Shown here: positions 50,829 through 59,817 of the stretch, in pieces
How positions within the stretch are numbered: the stretch's first letter is position 1
Layout: the number at the start of each line of letters is the position of its first letter
DNA from: Maricaulis sp048268525
GTDB taxonomy: Bacteria > Pseudomonadota > Alphaproteobacteria > Caulobacterales > Maricaulaceae
DNA: 64,000 bases
Assembly: GCF_048268525.1 (NCBI RefSeq)
Contig: NZ_JBLWVH010000014.1
Coordinates: forward strand, 1-64,000
Direction of reading: 5' to 3'
The notes under the pieces: generated by a model
Databases searched by the model: none
Seen by the model: the letters and a program-made list of their open reading frames with translations, nothing else
What the model was told of the DNA's origin: nothing
Position numbers and translations under genes: made by a program

Positions 50829-51344
50829 ATGCGCATTCTGTTCGCTGTCCTGTTGTCCCTGTTGCTGTCGCCGATGACTGCAGCGCCTGTTTTCGCAATG
50901 GCGTCGCCGCCGGCAGAATCCGATGGGGGATCGCAGGAAGGCGGGCGCGGAAACCGTATCCTGACCCTGTTCAACCTGGCTGGATCCGATGACGAGGACG
51001 AGGCCGAGGAAGACGATTCGGACGACCCGCGCGCCTTCACCATGCCGACCGTGGTCGCACCCCTGTCCCGCGACGGGCGGCTGACAGGCTATGCGTATGT
51101 CCAGCTTCGGGTCCGAGTGACCGATGGTCAGAATATCTGGGATGTCCGCGAAGCTGCCCATTACGCGCTGGATGCAGCCGTTCGGGCCAGCTACCGCCAT
51201 TCTGTCTCCAATGATGAGGGTTCCGGTCTCGATCCGGAACGTGCCGTCCAGGTCTGGGAAGCGGCACTTCGCGAGCATTACGGCCAGCGGGCGATCGACC
51301 AGGTGGAGATTCGCCAGGCCGACACCCGGATGTTCCGGCGCTAA
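50829..51344 (+). CDS. Exported hypothetical protein with acidic linker
   Basis: A 171-residue protein with a Sec signal peptide ending in VFA near residue 23. A very acidic stretch (DDEDEAEEDDSDDP) near residues 57-70 is followed by a compact C-terminal domain with VAPLSRDGRLTGYAYVQLRVRV and AAHYALDAAVRASYRHSVS. No family is recognised. It lies 39 bases after thiL and could be in the same operon. Function is unknown; an envelope or calcium-binding role is only speculation from the acidic part. Confidence 0.75.
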   Translation: MRILFAVLLSLLLSPMTAAPVFAMASPPAESDGGSQEGGRGNRILTLFNLAGSDDEDEAEEDDSDDPRAFTMPTVVAPLSRDGRLTGYAYVQLRVRVTDGQNIWDVREAAHYALDAAVRASYRHSVSNDEGSGLDPERAVQVWEAALREHYGQRAIDQVEIRQADTRMFRR

Positions 51345-51543
51345 AACTATATTGCACCGCAGCAAGTCAATGCCCTGACAGGACAAAGAGCGCGTATTGC
51401 ACCGCCCTGTTCCATTGGGCATAGTCCCCCCAACAATAAAAAGAATAACGGGGGAGATGTCTAAGGTCGGCGTGGTCACACGCGCATGCTTTCCCGTTTT
51501 CCTTCCGAGACCATAACGTTGTGAACAAACGGGGCTGGAATCC

Positions 51544-53637
51544 ATGAACATGCTATTATTGGCCATCGCGGCCGCTGTTCTTGCCATCATCTACGGGGTC
51601 GTTCAGACCCAGCGGCTGATGTCGGCAAGCGCGGGCACTGAAAAGATGCAGGAAATCGCATCGGCCATTCAGGAAGGCGCGAACGCCTACCTCAAACGTC
51701 AATACACCACCATCGGTATCGTCGGCGTCGCCGTCTGTGTCCTGATCGCTGTCTTCCTTGGCTGGCAGGTCGCACTGGGCTTTGCCATTGGCGCCATCCT
51801 GTCGGGAGCCGCCGGCTTCATCGGGATGCTGGTCTCGGTCCGCGCCAATGTGCGCACCACCCAGGCTGCCAGTACCAGCCTCGCTGCCGGCCTGGCCGTC
51901 GCGTTCCGCTCCGGTGCCGTTACAGGCATGTTGGTGGCCGGCTTGGCCCTGCTGGGTGTCGCCGGATACTACTGGGTCCTGACGGGTCCGATGGGCCTCG
52001 TTCTCGGAAGCGATGAAACCGGCCGGATCATCATCGATTCGCTGGTCGCCCTTGGCTTCGGCGCCTCCCTGATCTCGATCTTCGCCCGTCTCGGCGGCGG
52101 TATCTTCACCAAGGGTGCGGATGTCGGCGGTGACATGGTCGGCAAGATCGAAGCCGGCATTCCGGAGGATGATCCCCGCAACGCCGCCACCATTGCCGAC
52201 AATGTCGGTGACAATGTCGGTGACTGTGCCGGCATGGCCGCGGACCTGTTCGAGACCTATGCCGTGACCGTGGTTGCGACCATGGTTCTGGCCGCGATCT
52301 TCTTCACCGGCGAGCTGGCCTCGACGATGGTGCTGTATCCGTTGATGATCGGTGCGGCCTGCATCGTGACGTCGATTGTCGGCACCTTTTTCGTCAGCCT
52401 CGGCAAGGGCACCAATGTGATGGGCGCCCTCTACAAGGGTCTCATCGTTGCTGGTGTATTGTCGATCGGCGCTCTGTGGCTGGTCACGGACTACACCATC
52501 GGCATGGGCGATATAGCCGAAGTGAACGGCAAGATGATCACCGGGATGAACCTGTTCTATTCGGGCATTATCGGCCTGATCGTCACCGCGGCGATCATCT
52601 GGGTCACCGAATACTATACGGGGACTGAATACCGTCCGGTGAAATCGGTCGCCAAGGCGTCCGAGTCGGGACACGGCACCAATGTCATCCAGGGTCTCGC
52701 GGTCTCGCTGGAATCGACGGCGTTGCCGGCCCTGATCATCATCGGCGGCATCCTCGGCACCTATACGCTGGCTGGCCTGTTCGGCATCGCCATCTCGGTG
52801 ACGACCATGCTGGCGCTCGCCGGTCTGATCGTGGCCCTCGATGCCTTTGGTCCGGTCACCGACAATGCCGGCGGTATCGCTGAAATGGCGGGTCTGGACG
52901 AGAGTGTCCGCAACACCACCGACACGCTGGACGCGGTGGGCAACACCACCAAGGCTGTCACCAAGGGCTATGCCATCGGCTCGGCTGGTCTGGGTGCCCT
53001 GGTCCTGTTTGCGGCCTACACCACCGATGTCGAACACCTGCTGGGGATCGAGCCGAACTTCTCGCTCGAGAACCCGTATGTGATCGTCGGCCTCTTGTTC
53101 GGTGGTCTGCTGCCTTACCTGTTCGGCGGCATGTCGATGATGGCGGTTGGCCGTGCGGCCACGGCTGTTGTTGCCGAGGTGCGCCGTCAGTTCAAGGAGA
53201 TCCCGGGCATCATGGAGTACAAGGCAAAGCCGGATTATGGCCGCGCCGTGGACATCCTGACCAAGGCAGCGATCCGTGAGATGATCGTGCCATCGCTTCT
53301 GCCTGTCCTGTCGCCGATCGTGCTCTACTTCGCCATCAATGCCATCGCCGGTCAGGCACAGGCACTGGCGGCTGTCGGTGCGATGCTTCTGGGAGTCATT
53401 GTCAACGGTCTCTTCGTCGCGGTCTCCATGACCGTCGGCGGCGGTGCCTGGGACAACGCCAAGAAGTATATCGAAGACGGCCATCACGGCGGCAAGGGCT
53501 CGGAAGCCCACAAGGCCTCCGTGACCGGTGACACCGTGGGTGATCCCTACAAGGACACCGCCGGCCCGGCTGTGAACCCGATGATCAAGATCACCAATAT
53601 CGTGGCTTTGCTGCTGTTGGCCTTCCTGGCCCACTAG
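51544..53637 (+). CDS. hppA: Membrane-bound H+-translocating pyrophosphatase
   Basis: HppA hydrolyses pyrophosphate and pumps protons across the membrane. The 697-residue, about 16-helix protein contains the pyrophosphate site GGGIFTKGADVGGDMVGK with EDDPRNAATIADNVGDNVGDCAGM, and a second acidic site near the C-terminus (SVTGDTVGDPYKDTAGP). Lys470 in GNTTKAVTKG marks the K+-independent class. It is monocistronic, ends at a strong intrinsic terminator, and is typical of alphaproteobacteria. Confidence 0.97.
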   Translation: MNMLLLAIAAAVLAIIYGVVQTQRLMSASAGTEKMQEIASAIQEGANAYLKRQYTTIGIVGVAVCVLIAVFLGWQVALGFAIGAILSGAAGFIGMLVSVRANVRTTQAASTSLAAGLAVAFRSGAVTGMLVAGLALLGVAGYYWVLTGPMGLVLGSDETGRIIIDSLVALGFGASLISIFARLGGGIFTKGADVGGDMVGKIEAGIPEDDPRNAATIADNVGDNVGDCAGMAADLFETYAVTVVATMVLAAIFFTGELASTMVLYPLMIGAACIVTSIVGTFFVSLGKGTNVMGALYKGLIVAGVLSIGALWLVTDYTIGMGDIAEVNGKMITGMNLFYSGIIGLIVTAAIIWVTEYYTGTEYRPVKSVAKASESGHGTNVIQGLAVSLESTALPALIIIGGILGTYTLAGLFGIAISVTTMLALAGLIVALDAFGPVTDNAGGIAEMAGLDESVRNTTDTLDAVGNTTKAVTKGYAIGSAGLGALVLFAAYTTDVEHLLGIEPNFSLENPYVIVGLLFGGLLPYLFGGMSMMAVGRAATAVVAEVRRQFKEIPGIMEYKAKPDYGRAVDILTKAAIREMIVPSLLPVLSPIVLYFAINAIAGQAQALAAVGAMLLGVIVNGLFVAVSMTVGGGAWDNAKKYIEDGHHGGKGSEAHKASVTGDTVGDPYKDTAGPAVNPMIKITNIVALLLLAFLAH

Positions 53638-53660
53638 TCATCATCATCGAGACGATCTGA

Positions 53661-53694
53661 GAGCTCCGGCCAGCGGCCGGAGCTCTTTCTTTTT
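53661..53694 (+). terminator. Intrinsic terminator of hppA
   Basis: An 11-base perfect stem, gagctccggcc (53661-53671) with ggccggagctc (53675-53685), a 3-base loop and the T-tract tttcttttt form a textbook rho-independent terminator 24 bases after the hppA stop. Confidence 0.93.
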
Positions 53695-53890
53695 GCCAGG
53701 GTCTCGCAGCGCGATTTCCAGGTTTCCTCGGCGTCGGAATAGGCGGCCTGACAGGCCCGCCAGACCGGATGCGGTTCGCTCTCCCAAATCCCCTGGATAA
53801 CCGGTCCATGGCCCGGGAACGGGAGTGATCATGGGGTGGGCGAAAAGGAGGGCGGACAAGTTTTCTCGATTTTTTGATGTGGCGCGCTTT

Positions 53891-53992
53891 CCCTCTCCCT
53901 TGGGAGAGGGTCAGGGTGAGGGGTGAATCCCGGTGAGAGCAGGAGGAATCCCTCTCATCCGCACTGCGCGCGCCGTCTCCCGGGGGAGACGG
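53891..53992. repeat. Two palindromic intergenic repeats
   Basis: ccctctccc tt gggagaggg (53891-53910) is followed by gtcagggtgagggg, a sequence found as a dispersed intergenic repeat in many proteobacteria. About 60 bases on, ccgtctccc pairs with gggagacgg (53973-53992). The pair is not followed by a T-tract, so it is a repeat rather than a terminator. Confidence 0.6.
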
Positions 53993-54164
53993 AAAGGGGC
54001 GCATAGTGGGGGTAGGCGCGTCGATGCGGCGCGTGGGACTGGAGCAATCGGCCAACGGTGGTGATGGTTCGTCGAGCGGCGATGATTGGCGGGGGCGATC
54101 GGCTAGTCTTGAGTCATGGCTGCGGCACCGGAACCCGCCGCGGCATCAAGGAGACAGGTCTTCC

Positions 54165-55277
54165 ATGAAGTATATTTTGATGAGTGCCGTGGCGGTGGGG
54201 CTGGCCGCATGTTTCGCCAATACCGGGTCAGCCCCGGCTGTGCTGGCGCAGGATCAGGCGGTGGACGCGATAGCGCGAGAATGGGTCGAAGCGCATGATT
54301 TCAATGGTGTCATCATGTCGAGCGTGCCAGGCCTTCCGCCCTATCAACTGGTCGTGGGCGTGGCGGACCCGGATACGGCGCGGCCGCTCACAGCGGACAC
54401 GGCATTCCAGACCGGTTCGGTCGAGAAGTATTTCGCGGCCCTCGTGGTTTTCGCCCTGATGGATGAGGGGGTGCTGGACATCGACACCCCGATCTCGGCC
54501 TATCTTCCCGACTACCGGCCCGATACCGGCAACCAGCTGACCCTGCGCCATGTCCTGAGCAATCAGTCAGGTCTTCCCAATGACCTTCTCCAGGCCTTCC
54601 GACGGGCTGCCAATGGCGAGATGGAGGCGGTCGAGGCGATCCGTGTCCCCGAAGCTGTTTCGCTCTACGCCAGCGGCGATCTCGCCTTCGAGCCGGGAAC
54701 GCAATTCGACTATGTCCTCTCTAATTGGCTTCTGGTTCAATACCTTCTGGAGGAAGTGACAGGCCTGCCTTACCCGCAATTGCGGGCGCGCCATGTCTTC
54801 GAACCGGCGCAAATGCGCCAGAGTGGCGGCTATCTCAACGACCTGTCCAATACCGATCCGCGGGTGGATGATGTCGCGATCGGATTCGATCCGGGCGATC
54901 CGGCAGGGCAGGGCGATTATTGGTCGCCGAGCTTCTTTCGGGGCAGTTACACGACGGCGGCGGACATGATTGCCTTGGAGCGTGCGCTTGCAGACGGGCA
55001 GGTGTTGAGCGCGGCGAGCCTGGATCTGTTCCGGACGGTTCAGGCGCCCCAGCAAGCCTATGCGTTTGGCGGTCGCTTTCGGGATTGGGAGCTGTGTGGC
55101 GAGACCCGCCCGGTCTCCACCCAGTCAGGCTCCAACGGCGCCTCCAACATGACGTCGGCCTACGACATCCAGTCAGGTCATGCCGTGGCCATGCTGACCA
55201 ATGTGGATGAAAGCCAGGGTGAAATGTTCGCCCTGTCAGCGCGATTGCTGGAAACCATGATGGGATGCGGCGAATAA
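54165..55277 (+). CDS. Beta-lactamase-fold serine hydrolase lipoprotein
   Basis: A 370-residue member of the serine beta-lactamase/DD-peptidase fold. The signal peptide ends in the lipobox LAAC (Cys16), so an outer-envelope lipoprotein is likely. The catalytic SxxK is present as S85-V-E-K88, and HVLSNQSGL matches the family lid. The second motif reads YVLSN (183-187) where YSN is usual, and the third is QSGSNGAS in place of HTG or KTG. It may therefore be an esterase or peptidase with altered specificity, or inactive. AAGGAGA supports the start at 54165. Confidence 0.85.
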   Translation: MKYILMSAVAVGLAACFANTGSAPAVLAQDQAVDAIAREWVEAHDFNGVIMSSVPGLPPYQLVVGVADPDTARPLTADTAFQTGSVEKYFAALVVFALMDEGVLDIDTPISAYLPDYRPDTGNQLTLRHVLSNQSGLPNDLLQAFRRAANGEMEAVEAIRVPEAVSLYASGDLAFEPGTQFDYVLSNWLLVQYLLEEVTGLPYPQLRARHVFEPAQMRQSGGYLNDLSNTDPRVDDVAIGFDPGDPAGQGDYWSPSFFRGSYTTAADMIALERALADGQVLSAASLDLFRTVQAPQQAYAFGGRFRDWELCGETRPVSTQSGSNGASNMTSAYDIQSGHAVAMLTNVDESQGEMFALSARLLETMMGCGE

Positions 55278-55340
55278 TCCGGCACGCCGTTGCAGCCCGC
55301 TTGCCCCGGATAATCAGCAAGACCGGGCCTTGAGCAAAGA

Positions 55341-55370
55341 AAAGCCCCGACCGTCCGGTCGGGGCTTTTT
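55341..55370. terminator. Bidirectional intrinsic terminator
   Basis: A 12-base stem aaagccccgacc / ggtcggggcttt (55341-55352 and 57-68 of the same block) has a 4-base loop, with A-run before and T-run after. It lies between the convergent serine hydrolase and bamE genes and would end both transcripts. Confidence 0.9.
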
Positions 55371-55398
55371 CTGGATGTGACGCTGTCGTGTCGATCGA

Positions 55399-55893
55399 CT
55401 ACTGGTCGCGACGTGGGCCACCGGCGCCGCCTGGCAGGGTCTGCTCGCCCCCGAACTGTTCGGTGGGCAGGCGACCGACATTGCCGAGCAGCTGCTCCAG
55501 GAAGGTCAGCTCGCGGCCGCGGGTCGGGGTTTCGCGGTCGGCAATGGCGACCACACGGCCGTCTTCCAGACCGTATTCCGACACATCGCTGACCAGACCG
55601 TCTTCGTCGAAAGTCACCGCGATGATGCGACGGTCACGCGTGGCGGGACGCAGATAGGCGAGGCTCTCGCGGGTCGCCGAGATGTAATACCAGGTGTTCT
55701 CTTCGAAAGTGCCGCGGGTCGACGGGTTGCCGAGGCGGGAGAGCACCGAGCTCTCGGTGTCTTCGGCGACGACGATTTCGGGCACGTCCTGCGTGGTGTA
55801 GCGATAGCCGTGCGAGCGCAGGACCGGGTTACAGGCCGAGGCGCCGATCGCGCAGGCGGCGATCAGGATTGTAAGGCTAACGCGACGCTTCAT
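55399..55893 (-). CDS. bamE: Outer membrane assembly lipoprotein BamE
   Basis: BamE (SmpA/OmlA) is a lipoprotein of the beta-barrel assembly machine. The 164-residue form starts MKRRVSLTILI, with a signal peptide and Cys near residue 21 (GASACNP). The family block NPSTRGTFEENTWYYIS and VTFDEDGLVSDV follows. The C-terminal 50 residues are a polar glycine/proline extension beyond the short E. coli protein, as in other alphaproteobacteria. It is divergent from the cytochrome chaperone gene (117 bases apart), the usual order. Confidence 0.9.
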   Translation of the reverse strand: MKRRVSLTILIAACAIGASACNPVLRSHGYRYTTQDVPEIVVAEDTESSVLSRLGNPSTRGTFEENTWYYISATRESLAYLRPATRDRRIIAVTFDEDGLVSDVSEYGLEDGRVVAIADRETPTRGRELTFLEQLLGNVGRLPTEQFGGEQTLPGGAGGPRRDQ

Positions 55894-56010
55894 CAGGAAC
55901 TCCTGCAAGATGGTATGACCCCGCGCGACGTGGTGTCGCGTGCGGCCCTGTCTTGACCTAACCGGGGGCGAGCTTAGCTTCAAGCGCCAATTCTTGGGAG
56001 TGCGGATCGC

Positions 56011-56547
56011 ATGTTGAACCGTCTTTTCGGCAAGAAGCCGGAAAAAGCTCGCGCCGAAGCGCTTTACCGCCATGTCGTGACGGCGGCACGGTCACCTGAT
56101 CTTTATGCCCGGCTGGGTGTTCCCGACACGGTCGAAGGCCGTTTCGAGATGATCATCCTGCACTGCGCACTTGTCGTGTTGCAGCTACAGGCGCTCAGAG
56201 ATGACGATGATGCCCGCAAGCTGTCGCAGGCGCTGTTCGACACCATGTTCGATGATTTTGACGCCGCCATGCGCGAGATGGGGGTCGGGGATTCGGGGGT
56301 CGGCAAGAAGATCCGCTTCATGGCGGAAGGGTTTTATGGCCGCGCCGAGGCCCTGCGGCTGGCCGCAGGCGATGAGGATCCGGCCCAATTGCAGACGGTG
56401 CTGGCGCGCAATGTCTACAATGCGGATGGCGAGGATGCGCGGGCGCCAGCCCTTGCCCTATACGTCAACTCGGCCATTGACCGTCTGGACGCGCAGGGCG
56501 GGGCAGCCCTGCTTGACGGTGGGCGGCCCGATTTCCCGACGCGTTGA
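56011..56547 (+). CDS. Ubiquinol-cytochrome c chaperone
   Basis: A 178-residue homologue of mitochondrial Cbp3, needed for assembly of cytochrome bc1. The family helices RFEMIILHCALVVLQL, LSQALFDTMFDDFDAAMREMGVGDSGVGKKIRFMAEGFYGR are clear. In alphaproteobacteria this gene often lies beside bamE and, with a DUF177 gene between, plsX. Here no DUF177 gene is present in the 99 bases before plsX. The acidic C-terminus is ordinary. Confidence 0.92.
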   Translation: MLNRLFGKKPEKARAEALYRHVVTAARSPDLYARLGVPDTVEGRFEMIILHCALVVLQLQALRDDDDARKLSQALFDTMFDDFDAAMREMGVGDSGVGKKIRFMAEGFYGRAEALRLAAGDEDPAQLQTVLARNVYNADGEDARAPALALYVNSAIDRLDAQGGAALLDGGRPDFPTR

Positions 56548-56646
56548 TCGCCGCCTTGCCGCCTTGCATTGCTTGGGTCATGGGCTAAGTTCCGCGGGCT
56601 TTTTTGGCGCTTTTGCGCCTCTGCGAGGGACACGGCACCGCTACTC

Positions 56647-57702
56647 ATGACAGCCATTCCAACGATTTCGGTCGACGCCATGGGCGGCGATCTCGGACCG
56701 GACGCGGTCGTCGAAGGTATCGGTTATGCGCTCAAGCGCTGGCCGGACCGCAAGGCGACCTATCTCCTGCACGGCGACGAGGCCCTGTTGGGGCCATTAT
56801 TGGCCAAACATCCCAAGGTCGCGGCGGTCTGCGAATTGCGGCACACCGAGACGCTTGTCCAGATGACCGACAAGCCCAGCGAAGCGGTGCGTCGCGCCCG
56901 TGGTTCGTCGATGTGGAATGCGATCCAGTGTGTGAAGTCCGGCGAGGCCGGGGCGATCGTCTCGTCAGGCAATACCGGCGCGCTGATGGCGATCGGCAAG
57001 GTCATCCTGCGCATGAAAAAGGGCGTCCATCGCCCGGCGATCTCGGCCAACTGGCCGACCCCGAAGGGCCACACCGTGGTGCTCGATGTGGGCGCCAATG
57101 TTCAGTGCAATGCGACCCAGCTGGTCGAGTTTGCGATCATGGGCGAGGCCTATCATCGCGCCGTGTTCGGTGGCGAGGCACCCAGCGTCGGCCTGTTGAA
57201 TGTCGGTCAGGAAGAACTCAAGGGCAATGATACCGTGCGCGAGGCGGATCAGCTGATCCGCAAGGCCAATCTGGACATCGCCTATCAGGGTTTCATCGAA
57301 GGCAATGACATTTCCGCCGGCGGCATTGATGTCGTCGTCACCGATGGTTTCACCGGCAATATCGCGCTGAAGACGGCTGAGGGTACGGCCCGTCTTGTGG
57401 CTGGATGGGTACGCGACGCGCTGACCAGCTCGCTGCTGGCCAAGCTGGCCGCCGGTCTGTTGTCATTGGGCGCGCTTGAGCGCCTGCGTCAGCGCATGGA
57501 TCCGCGCTACATCAATGGCGGAGTCCTTCTGGGCCTCAAGGGCATTGTGGTGAAATCACATGGCGGCGCTGATGGCGAGGGCTTCGCCTCCGCCCTGGGC
57601 CTGGCCTATGTCATGGCGCAAAGCGACTTCATGGCCCAGATCCGCGCCAATCTCGACAAGTTTGCCAGTTTTGAAGAACAGGAAGTCGCAGCAGCGTCAT
57701 GA
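56647..57702 (+). CDS. plsX: Phosphate acyltransferase PlsX
   Basis: PlsX makes acyl-phosphate from acyl-ACP for phospholipid synthesis. The 351-residue protein starts ISVDAMGGDLGPDAVV, then shows SSGNTGALMAIGKVIL, VLDVGANVQCNATQL and VVTDGFTGNIALKTAEG. The start MTAIPTIS was chosen because the longer frame has no family match. It overlaps fabH by ATGA, the conserved plsX-fabH pair that links phospholipid and fatty acid synthesis. Confidence 0.96.
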   Translation: MTAIPTISVDAMGGDLGPDAVVEGIGYALKRWPDRKATYLLHGDEALLGPLLAKHPKVAAVCELRHTETLVQMTDKPSEAVRRARGSSMWNAIQCVKSGEAGAIVSSGNTGALMAIGKVILRMKKGVHRPAISANWPTPKGHTVVLDVGANVQCNATQLVEFAIMGEAYHRAVFGGEAPSVGLLNVGQEELKGNDTVREADQLIRKANLDIAYQGFIEGNDISAGGIDVVVTDGFTGNIALKTAEGTARLVAGWVRDALTSSLLAKLAAGLLSLGALERLRQRMDPRYINGGVLLGLKGIVVKSHGGADGEGFASALGLAYVMAQSDFMAQIRANLDKFASFEEQEVAAAS

Positions 57703-58679
57703 CTGAACTGAGTGCGCGTATCGCCGGCATCGGCTCGCATCTGCCCGAGCGGATCCTGACCAATGACGAAATCTCCGCCATGGTGGATACCAGCGATAGC
57801 TGGATCCGCGAACGCACCGGCATCCGCCAGCGCCATATTGCCGGCGAGGGGGTCACCACCTGCGACCTGGCCGAACGCGCCGCCCGCCGGGCGCTCGAGG
57901 ATGCCGGCATTGCTGCTGAAGAGCTCGACCTGATCGTCGTCGCGACGACCACACCGGACTTCACCTTCCCCTCGGTCGGCACCATGCTCCAGGCCCGGCT
58001 GGGCGCGACAAAAGGCGCGGCCTTTGACGTCCAGGCCGTGTGCACCGGCTTTGTCTATGCCCTGTCCATGGCCGACAACATGATCGCGCGTGGCCAGGCG
58101 AAAACGGCACTCGTTGTTGGCGCCGAGACGATGTCGCGCATTCTCGACTGGACCGACCGCTCGACCTGCGTGCTGTTCGGCGATGGCGCCGGCGCCATGG
58201 TGTTGCAGGCCGCCGAGCCGGCGGGCGAGGGTACCGACCGGTCCGGCATTCTGGGCACCTATCTGCGCTCGGACGGGCGATTCAAGGACCTGCTTCATGT
58301 CGACGGCGGACCATCCTCGACGGGAACGGTCGGGCATTTGCGCATGGTCGGCAACCAGGTCTTCCGGCACGCCATCACCAATATCGCCGAGTCGATGACC
58401 ACGATCGCCTCGCGCTCCGGTGTGACCATCGAGGAGGTCGACTGGTTCGTGCCGCACCAGGCCAATCAGCGCATCCTGGAGGGTGTTGCCCGGCGTTTGT
58501 CGATCCCGACGGAAAAAGTGATCTCTACGGTTGCAGACCATGGCAACACGTCTGCAGCCTCGGTCCCGCTGGCTTTTGACCGGGCTGTGCAGGACGGCCG
58601 CATCAAGCGGGGCGACCTGGTTTTGATGGAAGCGCTGGGTGGTGGATTCACCTGGGGCGCGGCGCTCGCGCGATATTGA
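57699..58679 (+). CDS. fabH: 3-oxoacyl-[acyl-carrier-protein] synthase III
   Basis: FabH starts fatty acid elongation by joining acetyl-CoA to malonyl-ACP. The 326-residue thiolase-fold enzyme has the complete triad C115 (VQAVCTGF), H253 (VPHQANQRI) and N283 (DHGNTSAAS). Its ATG overlaps the plsX stop. The ihfA gene follows after a 98-base gap with its own promoter region. Everything is normal for the family. Confidence 0.96.
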   Translation: MTELSARIAGIGSHLPERILTNDEISAMVDTSDSWIRERTGIRQRHIAGEGVTTCDLAERAARRALEDAGIAAEELDLIVVATTTPDFTFPSVGTMLQARLGATKGAAFDVQAVCTGFVYALSMADNMIARGQAKTALVVGAETMSRILDWTDRSTCVLFGDGAGAMVLQAAEPAGEGTDRSGILGTYLRSDGRFKDLLHVDGGPSSTGTVGHLRMVGNQVFRHAITNIAESMTTIASRSGVTIEEVDWFVPHQANQRILEGVARRLSIPTEKVISTVADHGNTSAASVPLAFDRAVQDGRIKRGDLVLMEALGGGFTWGAALARY

Positions 58680-58722
58680 TATCTTATTCCACCAGTTTCA
58701 CGCACCTAACCAAGACCTTGGC

Positions 58723-58754
58723 GTTGACCTGACCGGGCTTCGAGGCGTAGCCTT
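58723..58754 (+). promoter_or_regulatory. Possible ihfA promoter
   Basis: ttgacc (58724-58729) is followed after 18 bases by tagcct (58748-58753), in the fabH-ihfA gap. The -35 is good but the -10 is weak, so this is a tentative call. Confidence 0.3.
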
Positions 58755-58777
58755 GGCTCGTCTTTGTGGGGATGCCT

Positions 58778-59083
58778 ATGTCGGATAAAACCTTGACGCG
58801 AGCTGATCTGGCTGAATCTGTCTACCGGGAGGTCGGCCTGTCTCGCCAGGAGTCAGCGGATCTGGTCCAGTCGGTCCTGGCCATGGTGTCGGACAATCTG
58901 GCCGCCGGCCAATCGGTGAAGCTCTCATCTTTCGGCTCCTTCCTGCTGCGCGACAAGCGCGGGCGGGTGGGCCGCAATCCGAAGACCGGGGTGGAAGTGC
59001 CCATTGATGCCCGCCGGGTTCTGGTCTTCAAACCGTCTCAAGTTCTCAAGGAGCGCGTCGACTCGGCTCTGTCCAAGGATTAG
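58778..59083 (+). CDS. ihfA: Integration host factor alpha subunit
   Basis: IHF-alpha, with IHF-beta, bends DNA at specific sites in replication, recombination and transcription. The 101-residue protein starts MSDKTLTRADLAESVY and has VKLSSFGSFLLRDKRGRVGRNPKTGVEVPI, the DNA-intercalating arm with the NPKTG tip. GGGGA five bases upstream supports the ATG at 58778 over earlier GTG/ATG codons. The MerR gene follows after 30 bases, the usual order. Confidence 0.95.
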   Translation: MSDKTLTRADLAESVYREVGLSRQESADLVQSVLAMVSDNLAAGQSVKLSSFGSFLLRDKRGRVGRNPKTGVEVPIDARRVLVFKPSQVLKERVDSALSKD

Positions 59084-59113
59084 GGCGGACCCGCAGACTG
59101 ACGCGAACAGCGC

Positions 59114-59581
59114 ATGTCGGTCACAACCAAGTCTGCAGACGCATTTCGGACGATCAGCGAAGCGGCCGAAGAACTCGATATCCAGGCGCATGTCCTGCGT
59201 TTCTGGGAAAGCAAATTCCCCCAGATCAGCCCCTTGAAGCGGGCCGGCGGTCGCCGTTTCTATCGTCCGCAGGACCTACAATTGCTGCGCGGGGTGAAGC
59301 GTCTCCTCTATGAAGACGGCTACACGATCAAGGGCGCCCGCAAATACATCAAGGATCACGGCGTCGCCGCTGTCATGGCGCTGGGTGATCAATCCGGGGC
59401 TCAGGCGAATTCCGCCTCGCCGCGCGACGCGCTGGCGGTTGATGCGTCCGACCAGGAACATCCGACGGTGGCAAAGCCGTCGCGGCCGCGACCGGCTGAT
59501 GGCCCACAGCGTCAGCTGGACGACATCCTGGCTGATCTGGAAAACGCCCAGGCCAAGCTGAAAGCGGCGCTGGAACCCTGA
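59114..59581 (+). CDS. MerR family regulator
   Basis: A 155-residue winged-helix protein with FRTISEAAEELDIQAHVLRFWESKFPQISPLKRAGGRRFYRPQDLQLL, the short-form MerR that follows ihfA in most alphaproteobacteria. After the DNA-binding part there is a polar linker and a C-terminal coiled coil (LDDILADLENAQAKLKAAL). No metal- or ligand-binding cysteines are present. Targets are unknown. The tRNA-Pro gene lies 120 bases downstream. Confidence 0.93.
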   Translation: MSVTTKSADAFRTISEAAEELDIQAHVLRFWESKFPQISPLKRAGGRRFYRPQDLQLLRGVKRLLYEDGYTIKGARKYIKDHGVAAVMALGDQSGAQANSASPRDALAVDASDQEHPTVAKPSRPRPADGPQRQLDDILADLENAQAKLKAALEP

Positions 59582-59701
59582 TTTCCGGTCCCGGTCTGCA
59601 ATGACCGCAGGACACGCTGACAGCCCTGTTGCCCAGCGGCAAACCTGCCCCTATAAGCGACTTCCCCATCGGACGGGCCTGCCTGTCCAGCAAGTGAGTG
59701 T

Positions 59702-59779
59702 CGGAGCGTGGCGCAGCCCGGTTAGCGCACCGGTCTGGGGGACCGGGGGTCGCGAGTTCGAATCTCGCCGCTCCGACCA
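59702..59779 (+). tRNA. tRNA-Pro (anticodon GGG)
   Basis: A complete cloverleaf: acceptor cggagcg/cgctccg, D-stem gcgc/gcgc, anticodon stem ccggt/accgg with loop ctggggg (anticodon GGG at 59737-59739), T-arm gcgag ttcgaat ctcgc, discriminator A, and an encoded CCA end. The placement after ihfA-merR is conserved in relatives. Confidence 0.96.
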
Positions 59780-59817
59780 TTTGCTTGCTTCTCTCGCTTT
59801 CCCTATTTCTTGAGCGC

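Larger units (their letters stand above)
53638..54164. other. Intergenic region downstream of hppA
   Basis: No gene is supportable in these 527 bases. The region holds the hppA terminator, a G-rich middle part (ggggtgggcgaaaaggagggcgg near 53832), two palindromic repeats (53891-53910 and 53973-53992) and the presumed promoter of the serine hydrolase. Frames through it are broken and of no recognisable family. Confidence 0.6.

Noticed and set aside
49350..51590. 746-codon antisense open frame over nusB and thiL
   Set aside because: It spans three genes with convincing motifs on the plus strand and has an arginine-rich, domain-free translation.
51556..53634. 692-codon open frame antisense to hppA
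   Set aside because: The translation is rich in His, Asp, Arg and Gly with no domain; it mirrors the strong codon bias of hppA on the opposite strand.
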